DNA of 64,000 bases from Trichostrongylus colubriformis (taxonomy: Eukaryota > Nematoda > Chromadorea > Rhabditida > Trichostrongylidae): positions 54,916,591 to 54,980,590 of the forward strand of contig OZ022258.1 in the NCBI GenBank assembly GCA_963978905.1. The letters are read 5' to 3'. The notes below the pieces were generated by a model that ran no database searches, was not told the origin of the DNA, and saw nothing but the letters and a program-made list of their open reading frames with translations. A program made the position numbers and the translations under genes. Numbering within the stretch: position 1 is the stretch's first letter; each line of letters starts with the position of its first letter. Of this stretch, positions 11,476 through 24,400 are shown piece by piece.

Positions 11476-13466
11476 TGTCTTCCTAATTTCGTTGTTAACA
11501 GAAAGGTCTTTCAAGAAACTCGTATTTTGCATTTTTGAGGTGGACAGTAGGTTCCGAAATTATCGTCAGAGGTATCGTCATATCGTCAGAGGTTCCGATT
11601 AAAATTTGATTGTCGGATCAATCATTTAAGAGCAACAAAAGAAAAGTACTAAAAAACTGCTCAAATTGATGCGAGAATAGGGGAAGCGAATTTGGTCCAC
11701 GTGGTCGAGAGGTGCAGCACTTCACTTGCAGACACGGTTAAGCACAGGTGCCAAGCGGATTGGCGACTCTATTACAACCCCTGCCCTCAAGCTTCTACAT
11801 CTTCATCTACACCGAGGTACCACCACCAGAACGTCGAGGTGTACCCTGCCTCCCCTTATTGAGCAGCACTACGAATCAGTTTCATGCACACAATAAGACC
11901 CTTTTAACAGGCCGATACTTTCGCCCTCCTCTTTCACAAAGCTCGACCGTGTATTCAACTGCTACCCACATTCATCTAAAGGAATATGAAACTACTCTGG
12001 CATCCATTGGTTCTGTAGACAAAAGAAAGAGAGGGTTCCGAGGTATTTGTTGAAATCATCAAAAATGTATCACATCATCACATGAAAGCGGGGAGGGAAC
12101 TTCAAATTCGGGACTGTACTAGAAATCCGGAGGATAATTGCTAAGAAGCCTTTTATCCCTGAACGGTCAGCAGCCACTATATACTTCTGGATACTTCGAG
12201 AAAAGGTAGAATAACTTTGACCTTGTCTGCTCCTCAGCACTTATTTATTTTATTCATTTATTACTTGTAAAGGTGCACTAAAGATTTCAAAAATTATAGC
12301 TATTGCTTTCTGGCCCTTGGCTGTATTCCACTGTCGATTTTATGCAAGCTTATTTTTTTGAAAATATTCACGAATTAGCGTGGGTCAGCTTCGGATGCAT
12401 CTGAAAATGGATGCGTTCATGTGATGACTTCTTGCCTTAATACATTTTTAGCCGAGTTGAAGTCCACACAAGCCAGCCAGCTGGGATGACCTAAAAACTC
12501 TCAGCTTTGTCGCTAAATTCAGCCTATAATCTTTTGACACCGCTGAAGAGTTTTGGGTGACGACTGTTCAGTGTCATGCACATGGCGTATCTCATGAGAC
12601 AACTGTTACTAGACAAGTTAGCCTTTCACCTCTACGATTATGACAAGGAACATATGTTCCATCATTGCCGTGCTAAAGACAAGAAAAAGTATCCGATCGT
12701 TGGTCGACTGGCGCTAAATTTAGCTCATGTACGTGAGCACGAACAACAAAGTATTCTATACAGATCGTCATATCGAGCCGTGACCATGCAGCGTCTTATG
12801 ACTCATTTATTTGCTTATTCTAATCGTTGAACACGCTCAAAGATAAAGATGTTGTTCGTGTTCCACTGATGGTCGACTTAGGATTTCACCCATTGATTGT
12901 ATGTACCTATATGCTTATGAAGTGCTCAATCTTTAAAGAATGCATTCTGTTACCACGCTTACTCCGGGATTTCAAAGACACAAAATGTTCACGGTTTCGT
13001 GATATAAACAGAGAGCGGACTTGAATCACAGCCTTCCTGAATGAAATTGTAAACAATGATCACACTTCCGCGAAAACCGACCAAATTGTGCTGTGCAAGA
13101 GAGGAAGTGGTTAACGGCGTCACTATCACGCCCATAACCAGTAGATCAAGAACACCACTCGACAGCCGACTTTTTTCCATTCATTCAGGTCGGAAATAAG
13201 CGCACGAAATGTATGAAAGATCCTGATACGACTGAAGGTGATCACCCAGACTCCTTCCGAGATGGGGATCCATTAAAATACCTCCGCGATCCCCAACAAA
13301 AATTGAATACACAGCCCAACAAAGGAAGAGGATATTGACGAAAACGTTATCACTATCTATGACCTTTATCCATTTGACTTTCAAACTCAATAATTAATAA
13401 CAATTACATTTTATCCAATAGAAATGGAATTCATAAAATATTTTTCAAAAACTGAAACTGAAAACT
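11476..13466. other. Intergenic spacer between convergent genes
   Basis: I see no gene. Frames at 12576-12830 and 12827-13024 (+) have no recognisable domain. The FANCM-like gene ends at 13467 on the opposite strand, so this is a convergent 3'-3' spacer. Confidence 0.4.
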
Positions 13467-16400
13467 CTATGTATTCAACAAGTGATCTAATCTAGCAATC
13501 ATATTATCGTAAAATTCTATACTCCTCTTATCTATCAAATCCTCGTTGTACTGAAACTGTCGCTTTAGCCTTTTCTTGATCATATCACCACCCTTCAAGT
13601 ATTCCACCATTCGTTTGCTGAGGACACCACTTGGCACGCTTCCAGCGATATAGACGAATGGCTGCTGAGCAATGTCCGGCGATTCGCCCTTCAGTAATAA
13701 TCAAATTCACTAATATACACACTGAAAATTGGACTACTGCTAACATCACCTACCAGTATTGCAAAATGGCGAGATTTTGAATAAAAGCCTCGTTCAACGG
13801 GCGGCAAGATGGACAGACGATCACAGTACTCGCTGAACTCATTTGAGCTGAGCTCGAAACCTTGGCGACACGTGCTTAAAAAAATTATGAAACACCTAAA
13901 ACACTCTCAAAGGGATATGCTATGCACTATCTTTTTAGCAGATTGCAGAACCATGTTATATGTACATAAAGTCTATGCACCAAGTTCAACATTCACATCC
14001 CCCTATTCAAATCTTGAGTCTGAGTATCAGAGCACTGCAAGTATTTTACAGCTTCCGAAGATTACATTCAGACGTACTCCAGTTACTCACCCTCCTCCAC
14101 CCACAGCTCCTTGTAACCGCTCCACAGCTGGAATATACTGGACCAACTCCATATCACTGATAGGCAATTGTAAACGGCTTAGTTCGTAGCAAAAGTTGTA
14201 TCTGAACTTTTGCACCATCAGCTTGCACTTACGTGGGCTTAGATGAAAAAGACACCGCCGAACCTTTCTATGGCGCCACCTTTCCCAAAAAGTGAACTAC
14301 GTCGACATGCTCGTTCATCGGCCATTTTTATCAGGCGACCATCGGTAGGACGCTTGAAAAGAAGAAATCAAAAACTAACGTATGGGTATTGAAACTCAAA
14401 ACGCATATGCTTGATTTGTGGCATTATATGTGTATGAGAGAGCCATAAAGTACGACTCACAAAACACAGAATAACTTGTGTGGAAGGAGAAAGTTTCGAG
14501 CAAAAACTGGAAGACGGACGGACAGAATGATATTTTAAATTGATAACAGATGAGATTATTCAAAAATATCTGAAATCAAAAAGGAAGCAACGAGGGCATG
14601 AACCATGTGAACCAAACCTACTAATTTCTCGCAATCAACATCCAAAATCGCAACGTGACGACCAGTATGCCCTTCAAGCGCACAAATCGACCTGATAAAA
14701 GAGTATGGCGAAAGAAGAAACAGGACCTAGGAGTGCAACAACAACACATCCAAATAAGAGTTATACTGACAGAACGGATCATTACGTAATCTCCGAGATC
14801 TATAATTTGGGAATGAGCAAAATCTCTAGTTTGTTCTCTCTCTACGAAATTTCGAAAACTTAAAGTGATCTAAACTATTTTCCTAGACTCTTCTTTACTA
14901 CTTTTGCTGTAGTTTTTACCTTCTATCCATTGAGATAACTATATTCAAGTGATTTGAGCATATCGTATCAACAACATTCGTGAAGTCCGGTATGTTGACA
15001 CTGACAACGACAACGAGATCACCGCTCTAAAAATTATGACACCGAAATATTTGATTCATGCTTTTTATAATTAAGCAACCTAACACTATTACACGGTAAG
15101 ATCTTCAGATCTTTTCCGATCCTTTGACCTCCCATACATTTTCCGATGTCGCCACTGACATACAAGCCCATCATTACAACTTTTATCGCTACTCAATGCC
15201 AGGGAATCGCTGATCTGATTTCAAATAGCCTAACACAGCTAATATACATATTCATCATTTTCCCGAAGCTTCCTGTGGATCTCAAAAGCTCAAGTCCATC
15301 CATAGTCGAAAGCGACTCACCTGTCGATTGTAAAGCCCCGAGCACTGGCTGGGTAAACGATAGTGCTTAGCAAGAGCTGGCGCTGAAAGTGAAGATGCCC
15401 AGGACGATAAAATCAAGTATGGATAATGTGCAACAACTCACGAACTCCTGTCTGAGGCATGACTCGAATCAAAGCCTTGCGCACTTGAGGGGCATCCAGT
15501 GATTCACAGACGACACGAGATACGTAGTCATTCTCACAAAGGAGCAAACACGAATATGGAGCAGCTGCAATTAAATCAAAACGATGCAGCAAGGCATGAA
15601 ATTCAAATAGAATCTTTGAATCCGGCTATTCGACCTGACGATTTGAGAGGAGACGAAATTTTGAACGTGAAAAATCACTCAACAAAGTTAATCCGAAAAA
15701 CAGAAAGGCAAAAGTAAAAAACTTTGAAACTCCCAGTAGCACTTACGGCATTTATCGACGAGGTTTTTAAGACGCAGAAACTTCGGATGGGAGTTCAAAG
15801 AAAGTTTGGAGGAAGAGATATCGAAGATGGAATCTTAAAACTTTTCAGTAAAAAAAAGTTGCAAAGAGATTAGTCTCTTTGGTTTACGAGCACAGCCCAC
15901 CAGCTTTATAGGAATATTTAGCCTGAATTTTCTCGTAAACCTTAGATAAAATAGGGTCACCGAGAACCATTAGCGCTATATTGCCAGCTTTTGAGTCTTT
16001 TTCAGCTTTGCCCAACAGATCTGAAAAAATGCGATTTGTAGGAGCTTGCGACGTACCCTGTACATAAGGTATATATCAAGTCATTCATACCAGATGTAGT
16101 AAATTGAAGAGCGATCAAAAAGCTTGCTAAGGAGTGTGAAAAAGTTCTGATTTAAAAAAAAAACTGACCAACACAATACAAATAAAATACCCTTGGACCA
16201 TGAATAATCAGATTTCGTGCCGATTCCACGAGGAACATACAGTTTACCACCAGTTGCATCGCATCATCTGGTAAGGCGACAGCTTTCTGAAATTGTGTCT
16301 CTAAATGAACACGTAATTATGCACAGATGTCGATATCACTTACGGCTGATATCTGGGTCCAATCGATGGTAAAAAGATCTTGTGGTTTGGTTGACGGCAA

Positions 16401-19219
16401 TGGAAGCAAACCGTTCAGACTCTCCAGATGGATAACCGTTCTCTTCAGTAAGTCAGACATGAGAGGTATGCTACACAAGTGCGAGAAAATGACTGTACTG
16501 CACATAAAACTACTCAAAAAATTTTGACGCTGCCCGAAGTTCCTATTTCCGCCCATGGGGATGCTTGAAATATTCCCATCTCAAGCAGTGTCTTCGTCGT
16601 TAAACGCTCAATCAATAAGGCAAGGAAATCCCATGGTGCCCTTCTTCGAACAATGGGCTAATGGACATGTATCCAATAATCAAGGCGAAGTCGAAACCTT
16701 TTTTCCTACCAGCAGAAGAACAAGAGGAAAAAACCTATTTCGAGTTTTACAGCTCCTCGATTTCAGCCAAGTTCGGCTCAGAGCAACGCAGTCTTCTGGA
16801 AATTTATCAGTCCTACAGAACATTTATCAAAGCAAACGAACCTCGAGCCATTTTTCCGTAAACGACCGCGATTCTGACAGCACCTCTACATTTTCGATAT
16901 AGTCAGCAGACAACCCTAGCGGAACTATGTTATTCCTAAAGGATACAAATTCCAAGATTCAAGTCTAACGATCCACAGAAAAAGTACCTGAACGACAGAT
17001 CGGATGCGGGCGGTTCAATCCACTGAGAAAGCACAAGTGATGTTATGACCTGCTGTCGCTTCCTTAATGGAGCCAGTTTACGCAAATTGGATGGAACTGA
17101 AGGTGTCACCAGTATCACACGGAAAAGAATCTAAATATGTCAGGTCTTCGCTAGATGAGGGTAGAACAAAAAATGCACTGCTCAACTACCGTTGACTGCA
17201 ATGAATATTTGCGGAATGGTACGTACCTTCTTCAATATTAGCGGTCCCACGATATTTTTATATTTTGCTATACGAAGATTCTCATCGATATAAAATATCA
17301 CACATCGTATATCGCTAACCACTGGGGAATCGGTTTCTACGATTTTCTCAAGTGTCTAGAAAACGTAGGCTGTGTATGGGAATTATTATATTGTAAAAGT
17401 TACAATGAGTTCTCCACGCCTACCACGCTCTTTGCGAGAACTAGAGTCCGTTCCACCTACTCATGTCTCACATTGCTACTGAATACATTGACTTGTAAGA
17501 GCTCATTTTACTAACGAGGTACGAGAAAATGGAGTAGATGTGACCAACAACAAACAGAGGTATGAATAACTGACCTGCGGCGTGGTAACAATGACCCGAC
17601 CTATTCTATGAAGTGGATATTTTTTGAAAGTTTGGAATGTGTCCAGAATAAAAATCTGAATGGGGTACTGATCAAAAGCGATACTTTTTCCAAGAAACAG
17701 AGGAACTTTTTCAAGAAAACCTTGAAACACATGTAAGGCTACATGGAAAACTCACCTCAGCAGAAGGGATTCCGACGGTTTCACACCGTTCCTTGAACAT
17801 TTGAGCTGCATCGAGTGAATCAAGGCAGGATACGACGCGACATCGTGGGAACCACCTGAATTATGAACCATTAAAAGGTCGTACATCTAGCAGAGGTGCA
17901 GGTATACAATTCTATACGATAATAACGTCACTAAGATCTGGAGATTACAGTTGCATTCAAAACAAATACGTGTACCTCAAGAAATTGGCAGTCACTACAG
18001 CACAAATATGATCCGCCGAAACAGCCATTGGCAGACAGACGGCCGAATTCTGTGAGACACAAGACTTCACAATGTCGATCTATAAGAGAAATGAAGAAAT
18101 TATGAAATTCTGATGAAAGTGATAATTCCTTCTTTTTTTCAGAACATCCCTTCAAAAAGCACGATCCAAAACTCTTCCCTACCTCAAACTGACGGAGATA
18201 TTCATTGGCAGGATATCGGATTGACGAGCCTTCCAGAGGGTCGAACCCGGCTTTTTCTAGTTCTTCCTTGCTTAAAACATCTAATCTTTGTGGAGTAAGA
18301 AAACCACGAGAAGGTAAGACGAGTAAACGTGAGTAAATCGGTCGGGGCACATCTTTGAAACCACAAGAGTACTTGGCTCACTAAAAGAACCATAAACAAA
18401 CCTGGCAGGACTGATATGACGCATCGGAGACGGGGTATATTTAGGTGTTGGTGTCGGATCAGACGTTGTTGAATGACGAGCTAAAGGCGCCCACGATGGG
18501 ACCTTCTTATTAGGCAGTTCTGGTGTGGCTATAACAATTCAAGTTAACATTCAATAAACCAGCGACTACCATTTCAATATCTTTTAAGTCTTCATGCAGC
18601 CCCTTATAAATTTTCAACCATTCGCGACGACTTATAATTGCAGAGTATTAATAGAAAAATATGAAGAAGATAGGAAGAGATTTCAGGAAACTGTTGAATA
18701 GCAGAAAGCGTTAATGAACCTAGCGAAATAAGATGCGTATACGTGATTAGAAGAGAGCTTTCAGCAGAACAACTTACTTCCATCACATTTCTCATGTTGT
18801 ATCGTCAACTAATTGAGTATTTAAACTCGCCTGCATTGGATAGAGGAGCAATGTTGAGATGTTCCATTGGACTGTCGCCGAGAGTGATAACATCGTCTAA
18901 ACAGCACTGAATCTTGTGTGATGTGAGTTGCCCTTCTAGAATTCTTGAAAGGTATAGGCGATAAGATATCGTATTAGGATTCTAGAAAATAAAAAGTAAT
19001 AAAAGGCTGTGAGACGCTAGCACAAAAATTTCAAATCAGTATAAATGCTCTACAATAATGACCTTAAGAAAAAGATGGATCCAAAGATATTCTTACTCGG
19101 AGCGTACCTCCACTCCCACATGGGGCAAATGAGCACTGTGGCTGTAGTTGTTGTTGTTGCTCTTGTGCTGCCCAAAACTTGTAGAGCGAAGCAACCTTGG
19201 ACCTTGGCGTCCTCTTCAT
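13467..19219 (-). CDS. FANCM-like helicase with degenerate ATPase motifs, possibly pseudogene
   Basis: Exons (descending): 19219-19097, 18981-18831, 18528-18402, about 18295-18183, 18079-17976, 17855-17756, 17655-17575, 17355-17227, 17130-16988, 16470-16344, 16286-16191, then less certain pieces (near 16.1, 16.0, 15.8, 15.5, 15.4, 15.0 and 14.3-14.1 kb), 13847-13754 and 13688-13467. FANCM normally remodels stalled forks and recruits the Fanconi core. Signature stretches align in order: a RYPANEYLRQF/NIV-like start, RWFP, VGIP, VIVTTPQTLEKIV, FRVILVTP, a HPKFLRLKNLV stretch before the second RecA lobe, GRLIKMADER, and a C-terminal S-EFSEYCDR...SRHFAIL block. Key residues are lost: the Walker A site reads LPMAVSADH instead of LPTGLGKT, and DEAH reads as FYIDEN. 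Motifs III, V and VI are also gone. Most splice phases agree, but frames conflict near 16.1 and 14.3 kb. It may be a pseudo-enzyme or a decaying gene. Confidence 0.6.
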
Positions 19220-19854
19220 TTTTGCTGAGCAGACGACTTGTACTCATTATTAAAGACACCACACAGATCCCAGAATGCAAAAAAAACGTTCAAGAAAGCA
19301 AATAAAAAGAAATTTCCACGCACAAACTGCGCGGATATGGAACTTCTAGCCTATTGTTTATAACTCAAAAAATAACCATATGTAAACCTTTGTGAGAAAA
19401 TTGGAGTAGTCAAATATGAAGTACAACTGGGACAAAACAGAGACAGATTACTCATCCAATACTCCCCAATCTTCACAGAGGAAACACAGGATCTGTAAAC
19501 ATTGACTCAAAAATTGATCATTCCCTCCGAAACCAGGTTTTTCTGCAAATGCACCACGTCGCGCAGATTACAGTATCCAATTGCTAAAATGGAGTGGTTT
19601 GGAGTGGTACTGTGTACAATGCGCACGTGCACACCTGAAACCAAACTTTCTCGTTCCAAAATTGAAGGACGGTGCGCTACCGCCGAAGAATCGTTGTGTA
19701 TGACATGCGGCTGCGTATCTATGCAGCCCATGCTTTATAAGTTAATACACCAAATAGAACATCCTTATTTGATTGAGATTTTGTGCAAAGAAAGCGCACT
19801 GCTTTCCAATAAGAAGGTGGTGAAGCAATGGTATATGAACACTCATTCACACTG

Positions 19855-20800
19855 AATACTTTCCTATCACAAGTTGGGAAGATCTACCTGGTGATCTGAC
19901 ACTGCGTGAAGGGACCGATCTTCACATAACCGTGACTCATTCCTTGAAGAGGCTCAAAAAAAAGCTCCTTCAAAATTTCCCATGCAATGCTCATCAGGAC
20001 AGGATTTCACAATGGAGAGAAGGGGGAGGGGGTGAGGCTGCGTGCATCGCGATGCGTGTGGGTGGGGGCGCCACATGCAATTTGGCCCTTGGGCGATCAC
20101 ACTAACCAGCGCTTGAATAAGAAGCAGAGTACGATACTTCGAACTTGGACGGGACTCGAGTGACCAATGAAGGTTCGAGTCCCGTCCGAGACCGAGGCCT
20201 TGGCCCATAACTCAGAAACTTGTAACAACTTTCGCACGCGGGATGCGGCGAAAATCAGCAGCTATCAAATATCAAATATTAGGATACACAATTGGGCTAA
20301 GGCACATATCTCGCGGGTAACTACATATGTCTGCCTAACCCAGACTTTCACTATTTGTAAATGACTTCCTTGCGGAAATACATCGCGTCGCCTGCAGCTG
20401 ACACGGTTTTCTAGCGAATCTTAAAATATCAATGAGAGCAAATGTCGAAGTTCTTGTTGCTATAAACATTATCACCACTCAATTAGTGATACGACAACTG
20501 AATACGTAGTGGAGGTTGGAACTATGAGCCATTGCTTTACCAGGCGTGGTTTATAGAAATAGATGTGTCAAAGCGCCACAACTCAGTACCGCTGGACTCC
20601 AGTGCGACCTCCTAGATCTCTTCAGCACAAAAATGTTTACATATTGGCACATAATATTTGGCCAAGCGCCTCAGGCGTATGAACAAATGGACAATGAGAG
20701 CAATGGGTGCGGCGATGATTTCTATCCAATGTTTGTGATCAGGATTGAGTACGTTTTCGATCTCTTCTGGGGATTTCCCCATTTCTAACACACCGAAATG
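19855..20800 (-). pseudogene. Decayed partial duplicate of the GNAT/DUF1248 gene
   Basis: Two blocks match exons of the intact gene at 21.4-28.0 kb, in the same order and on the same strand. At 20725-20800 is a first-exon copy containing NPDHKHWIEII; the intact gene has NPDHKHWMEIV. The splice donor that follows in the intact gene is not present. At 19858-19985 is a last-exon copy containing GPFTQCQIT, a stop codon where the intact gene has KK, then IFPTCDRKVFSV. The middle exons are missing. This is a tandem, internally deleted and frame-broken relic downstream of its parent. Confidence 0.75.
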
Positions 20801-21415
20801 AAAAAAAAAACATATTGAAAAAGTAAATATGGTGGCTGATATTTTCTGGATATTCCGGATATATTTTATTTTCTGGATATATTTTATTTCGACTGGACTA
20901 TGAGATTCGAAAAGGTGCAATCAAAAAAGTGCTTCGATAATGTGATAATTGTGATACAGCGCAGCTAACCCCAGTCGACCTATGAAAATACCAGTCATCC
21001 ATCGAGCGACGCGTTTGTCGAACTTCACGGAAAGCACGGAAAGGAGTGGGTGACATGCAAGCGTTCTGACACGATAGACTATGTAGTAGTGTTGGATGCT
21101 CAGCGATTTTTTATGGAAGCGAGCATTCCCTCCAGACAAAACTTCTTTTGACGAACTGTTACCGTGGCTAGCTTGAAGCTATTCCAATAACTTACCTGCT
21201 TCCTAATATTTATCTTAGCGCTGTTTAATGTAGCAAGGGTTACAGGTCTCCTTTCAAACCTCACTGACTCTAAAAGCTGGAAGTGTCGTCAGGAAATCAT
21301 TGTAACCGGTTAGCGGATGTCGTTTTACGGTATAAGCCATTCCACGCGCGTGTCGTTCATCTTTATTCGACCGAAATCCAATTCAAATTAGGCGCATGGC
21401 TTTCTCGCATGCAGC

Positions 21416-24400
21416 TCAAACAGCGCTACATGCACATTCGATCATTGCAAACACTTTCTTATCACAAGTTGGAATGATCTTCTTGGTAAATTGACACTGA
21501 GTAAAAGGACTTATCTTCGCATCACCATGACCGAGTTCTTTGAAAAGCCTGAAAAAGATTTTTTTGAAAGTTCCGCGCAAGTCTCTTTGAAATGACAGAC
21601 TTCGCAGCTTCCGTGTTGATTGCTGGATATAAAGATCCAAACGACTTATACATTCCAATATCTGGAATCGAGGACAGTATTCCTGACAGAAGTGATTGTG
21701 CCACGGCCTGAATGATACTATTTTGATTATCCTGCGTTTTTTTTCTTTCAAAGTAATCGGTAAGCTATAACAAGGGCCTTGTTTTGAATACTGAAAATAT
21801 TTTTAGATTTATTTATTAAAAAATATTGTTAACATGCGGTCCCGTATCAGTACGAAAATAAGAGTTACATACTTTACACAGGATTTCTATTTGAATAAGT
21901 ACACTTTAAGTCAACCATTACATAACCTGTTCAAAAAATAGTCGCTGGTATTCTTGGGTGGCCTGCCGATGTACAAGTCAGTGTTTTTATCCTCCCATAC
22001 AAGTCTGGTGCCAATTTACCGTCCCCGGAGGGATGGAATGCTTGGTTGGCTTGGGCGAGCGCGGAATTTGATTCCGAACCATAAGAGTGGGGTGCGCGTC
22101 ACCTTTTATTAGGTTGTTCCAAAAGTCTTGTAGTTTTTTTTTCGATCATCACTTTTTATTTTTTTCGTCCAACAAATAACAATTAGGCAACAACGTATTG
22201 ACCATTGTTATCGGCAACCCTCTGCTACTTTATAGGAAAATCGTTGATTCCCTTCTCCCAAAACTCTGGGTTCTGAGAGTCGAAGAAGTCAGCGATCGCC
22301 TTCGCAAGCAAGTCATAATCAACGAATTTTCTCTTGGCCAGGAAGGATTCGAGAGGATGGGTAAGGTGATAGCCAGAAGGGGCAATGTCTGGAGAGTACG
22401 GTGGGTGGGGTAGCACATCCCAGGCGAGCTCCTATAACTTAGCCTGGGTACTTTTCGCGAAATGGGAGCGAAATGGGAACGGGCGTCGTCATGAAGAAGG
22501 GTGACCGCGGACTTTTCCGGCACTTTTCTCGAACATCGACGGCGAGCTGCTGGAGCTGGTGGGTGCATACGGTAGCGGTGACTGTCTCGCCTTGTACCAG
22601 CACCTCGCGGAAAAGCATTCCTTCCGCGTCCCAGAACCGGCACAGTCCCAAACGTGGTTTGTCCTTCATGTCAATCTCGCCGTTGCTGAAGCTGATGAAC
22701 CAGCGGCGCACGGTCACGTAGCTCACACATCCCTTGCCCAATGCAGCGCTGATGGAGTGGAAAGCTTCCGTCGTTTTGGTGCCGGAAGACCGCTCACAAT
22801 AGATGACACCGCGAGTTGGGTGGGTATCGACAACGGGCATTATAGCTCTCTCCACGGGATCTGGTGGGTCAACATATATTTTCCTAGAAAGCTTAGGGAA
22901 CGTTCTACCATATTCCTGAACCGCCTGGACCTGCCTCGAAGTGAACAAGAGTTACTGATTTTTTTGGAAAAATACTACAAGGCTTTTGGAATAACCTAAT
23001 ACTACACCATCACCGCTCCTTGACTTATCCTTTTTACTCTTGGGTGATCCTTAACTGTGTATTTCACTATAAAAACGAATAAATCTATCCAATATTTTTT
23101 GTTTTTCACTGTCTAATATGTTTACTACTGAATCACCTGATTATCTGCATACAACGGTCCAGCACAAAGTTCATGGGAATAAGTAATCCGAACGCAGCCA
23201 ATCCCGACTACTTCCCCATCCTTATCCAAAGCTACCTAAAAGTAAATGTGGAGAGCTTCAGAACGAAAAGCACCGATAAAATCATGCAAGGTATTGCAAT
23301 TAGACAAAATTTAAATATACCTTTGTGAAAGCATCATCAGTAGAAATAAAGTTCATTAGATATTTTGCTCGACTTCGATGAGAGATACCGATATCGTACG
23401 CAATCAGCTTTGATTCGTCGACATCCTTCAGTCCCTAAAAACATTTTCAGCTTTACTCAGTAGAAATTATAATTCGCAATAAGTAATAAAATGTTGTGAG
23501 TAGTCTAGGACGCATATTGTACGTTGTATAATGTGGTGAAGTGACTCGCGTGCACTGCTCATTGAACATCTGCCAAAACCACGTGGATCTGTGATGTGCT
23601 GCAGTTTTATGGATCATATAATGCCCTCTTTTCTTAAAAGAGCTCAGCCACGGAATTGATCAGGGTACGGCTCTACTAGAATGTTATTCTCACAATGCAT
23701 CTTCCACAACGAATTGGCTCCACATGGCCCCATTGGATTCACCCCCATTTACAGTGAGTATAATTCCTCTTTCCGTGAATATAAATACATGTAAAAATAA
23801 TAACAAATGGTACTACTCTAAAGGCACTTCCCGCGATAGGAAAACAACTATAATGGGGGTCAATAATGAACGCAGAGCCGCTAATTTGAATATTGAACGC
23901 CGCAAATAGCGACATACCGTTTTCTGGAATGTCATTGGAAAAAGAAACGTCCATTGCCGGGTGGAGTCGCAGTTGGTGGGCGGGGTCACAGTTGCATCCA
24001 GCGGGCTTTGCGCTGCCAGCAGGGCTCGTGGCGCCGCACTAATGGCACAGCCGCGACAGTTATCCGGGTGTCTATCGACTGCGGAGGGTAAATAGATGAT
24101 GAGATTGGCGCAGAGAGTGCCTTTTGGGGGGGGGGGGGGTGGGCATCCCACTATGGACATTATTTTTACCTAGGCCTGAAGGGAAAAGGAACCTCTCCTT
24201 TCCTCCACTAAGGCTTGAGCAAAACATACGCCTGAACGTCCAGATTGACCCTTCCAAAATCCCTCCAAGGTGCACAGATAAGCAACTTTCTCCAGGATGC
24301 TACCCCCTTATCGCGATTGGATAGCACCCAACAAACTATATAACGGCAAATAATCCTAATGATAAATAATAGCAAACATTAATGAACAGAAATATTTTGA

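Noticed and set aside
12576..13024. Two plus-strand frames of 84 and 65 codons
   Set aside because: No recognisable domain, no splice signals in phase, and no conserved pattern. The region is a 3'-3' spacer.
16555..16902. Plus-strand frames (115 and 66 codons) with protein-like composition
   Set aside because: They lie antisense within the FANCM-like gene region and overlap each other in different frames. They have no splice partners or known domain, and look like shadows.
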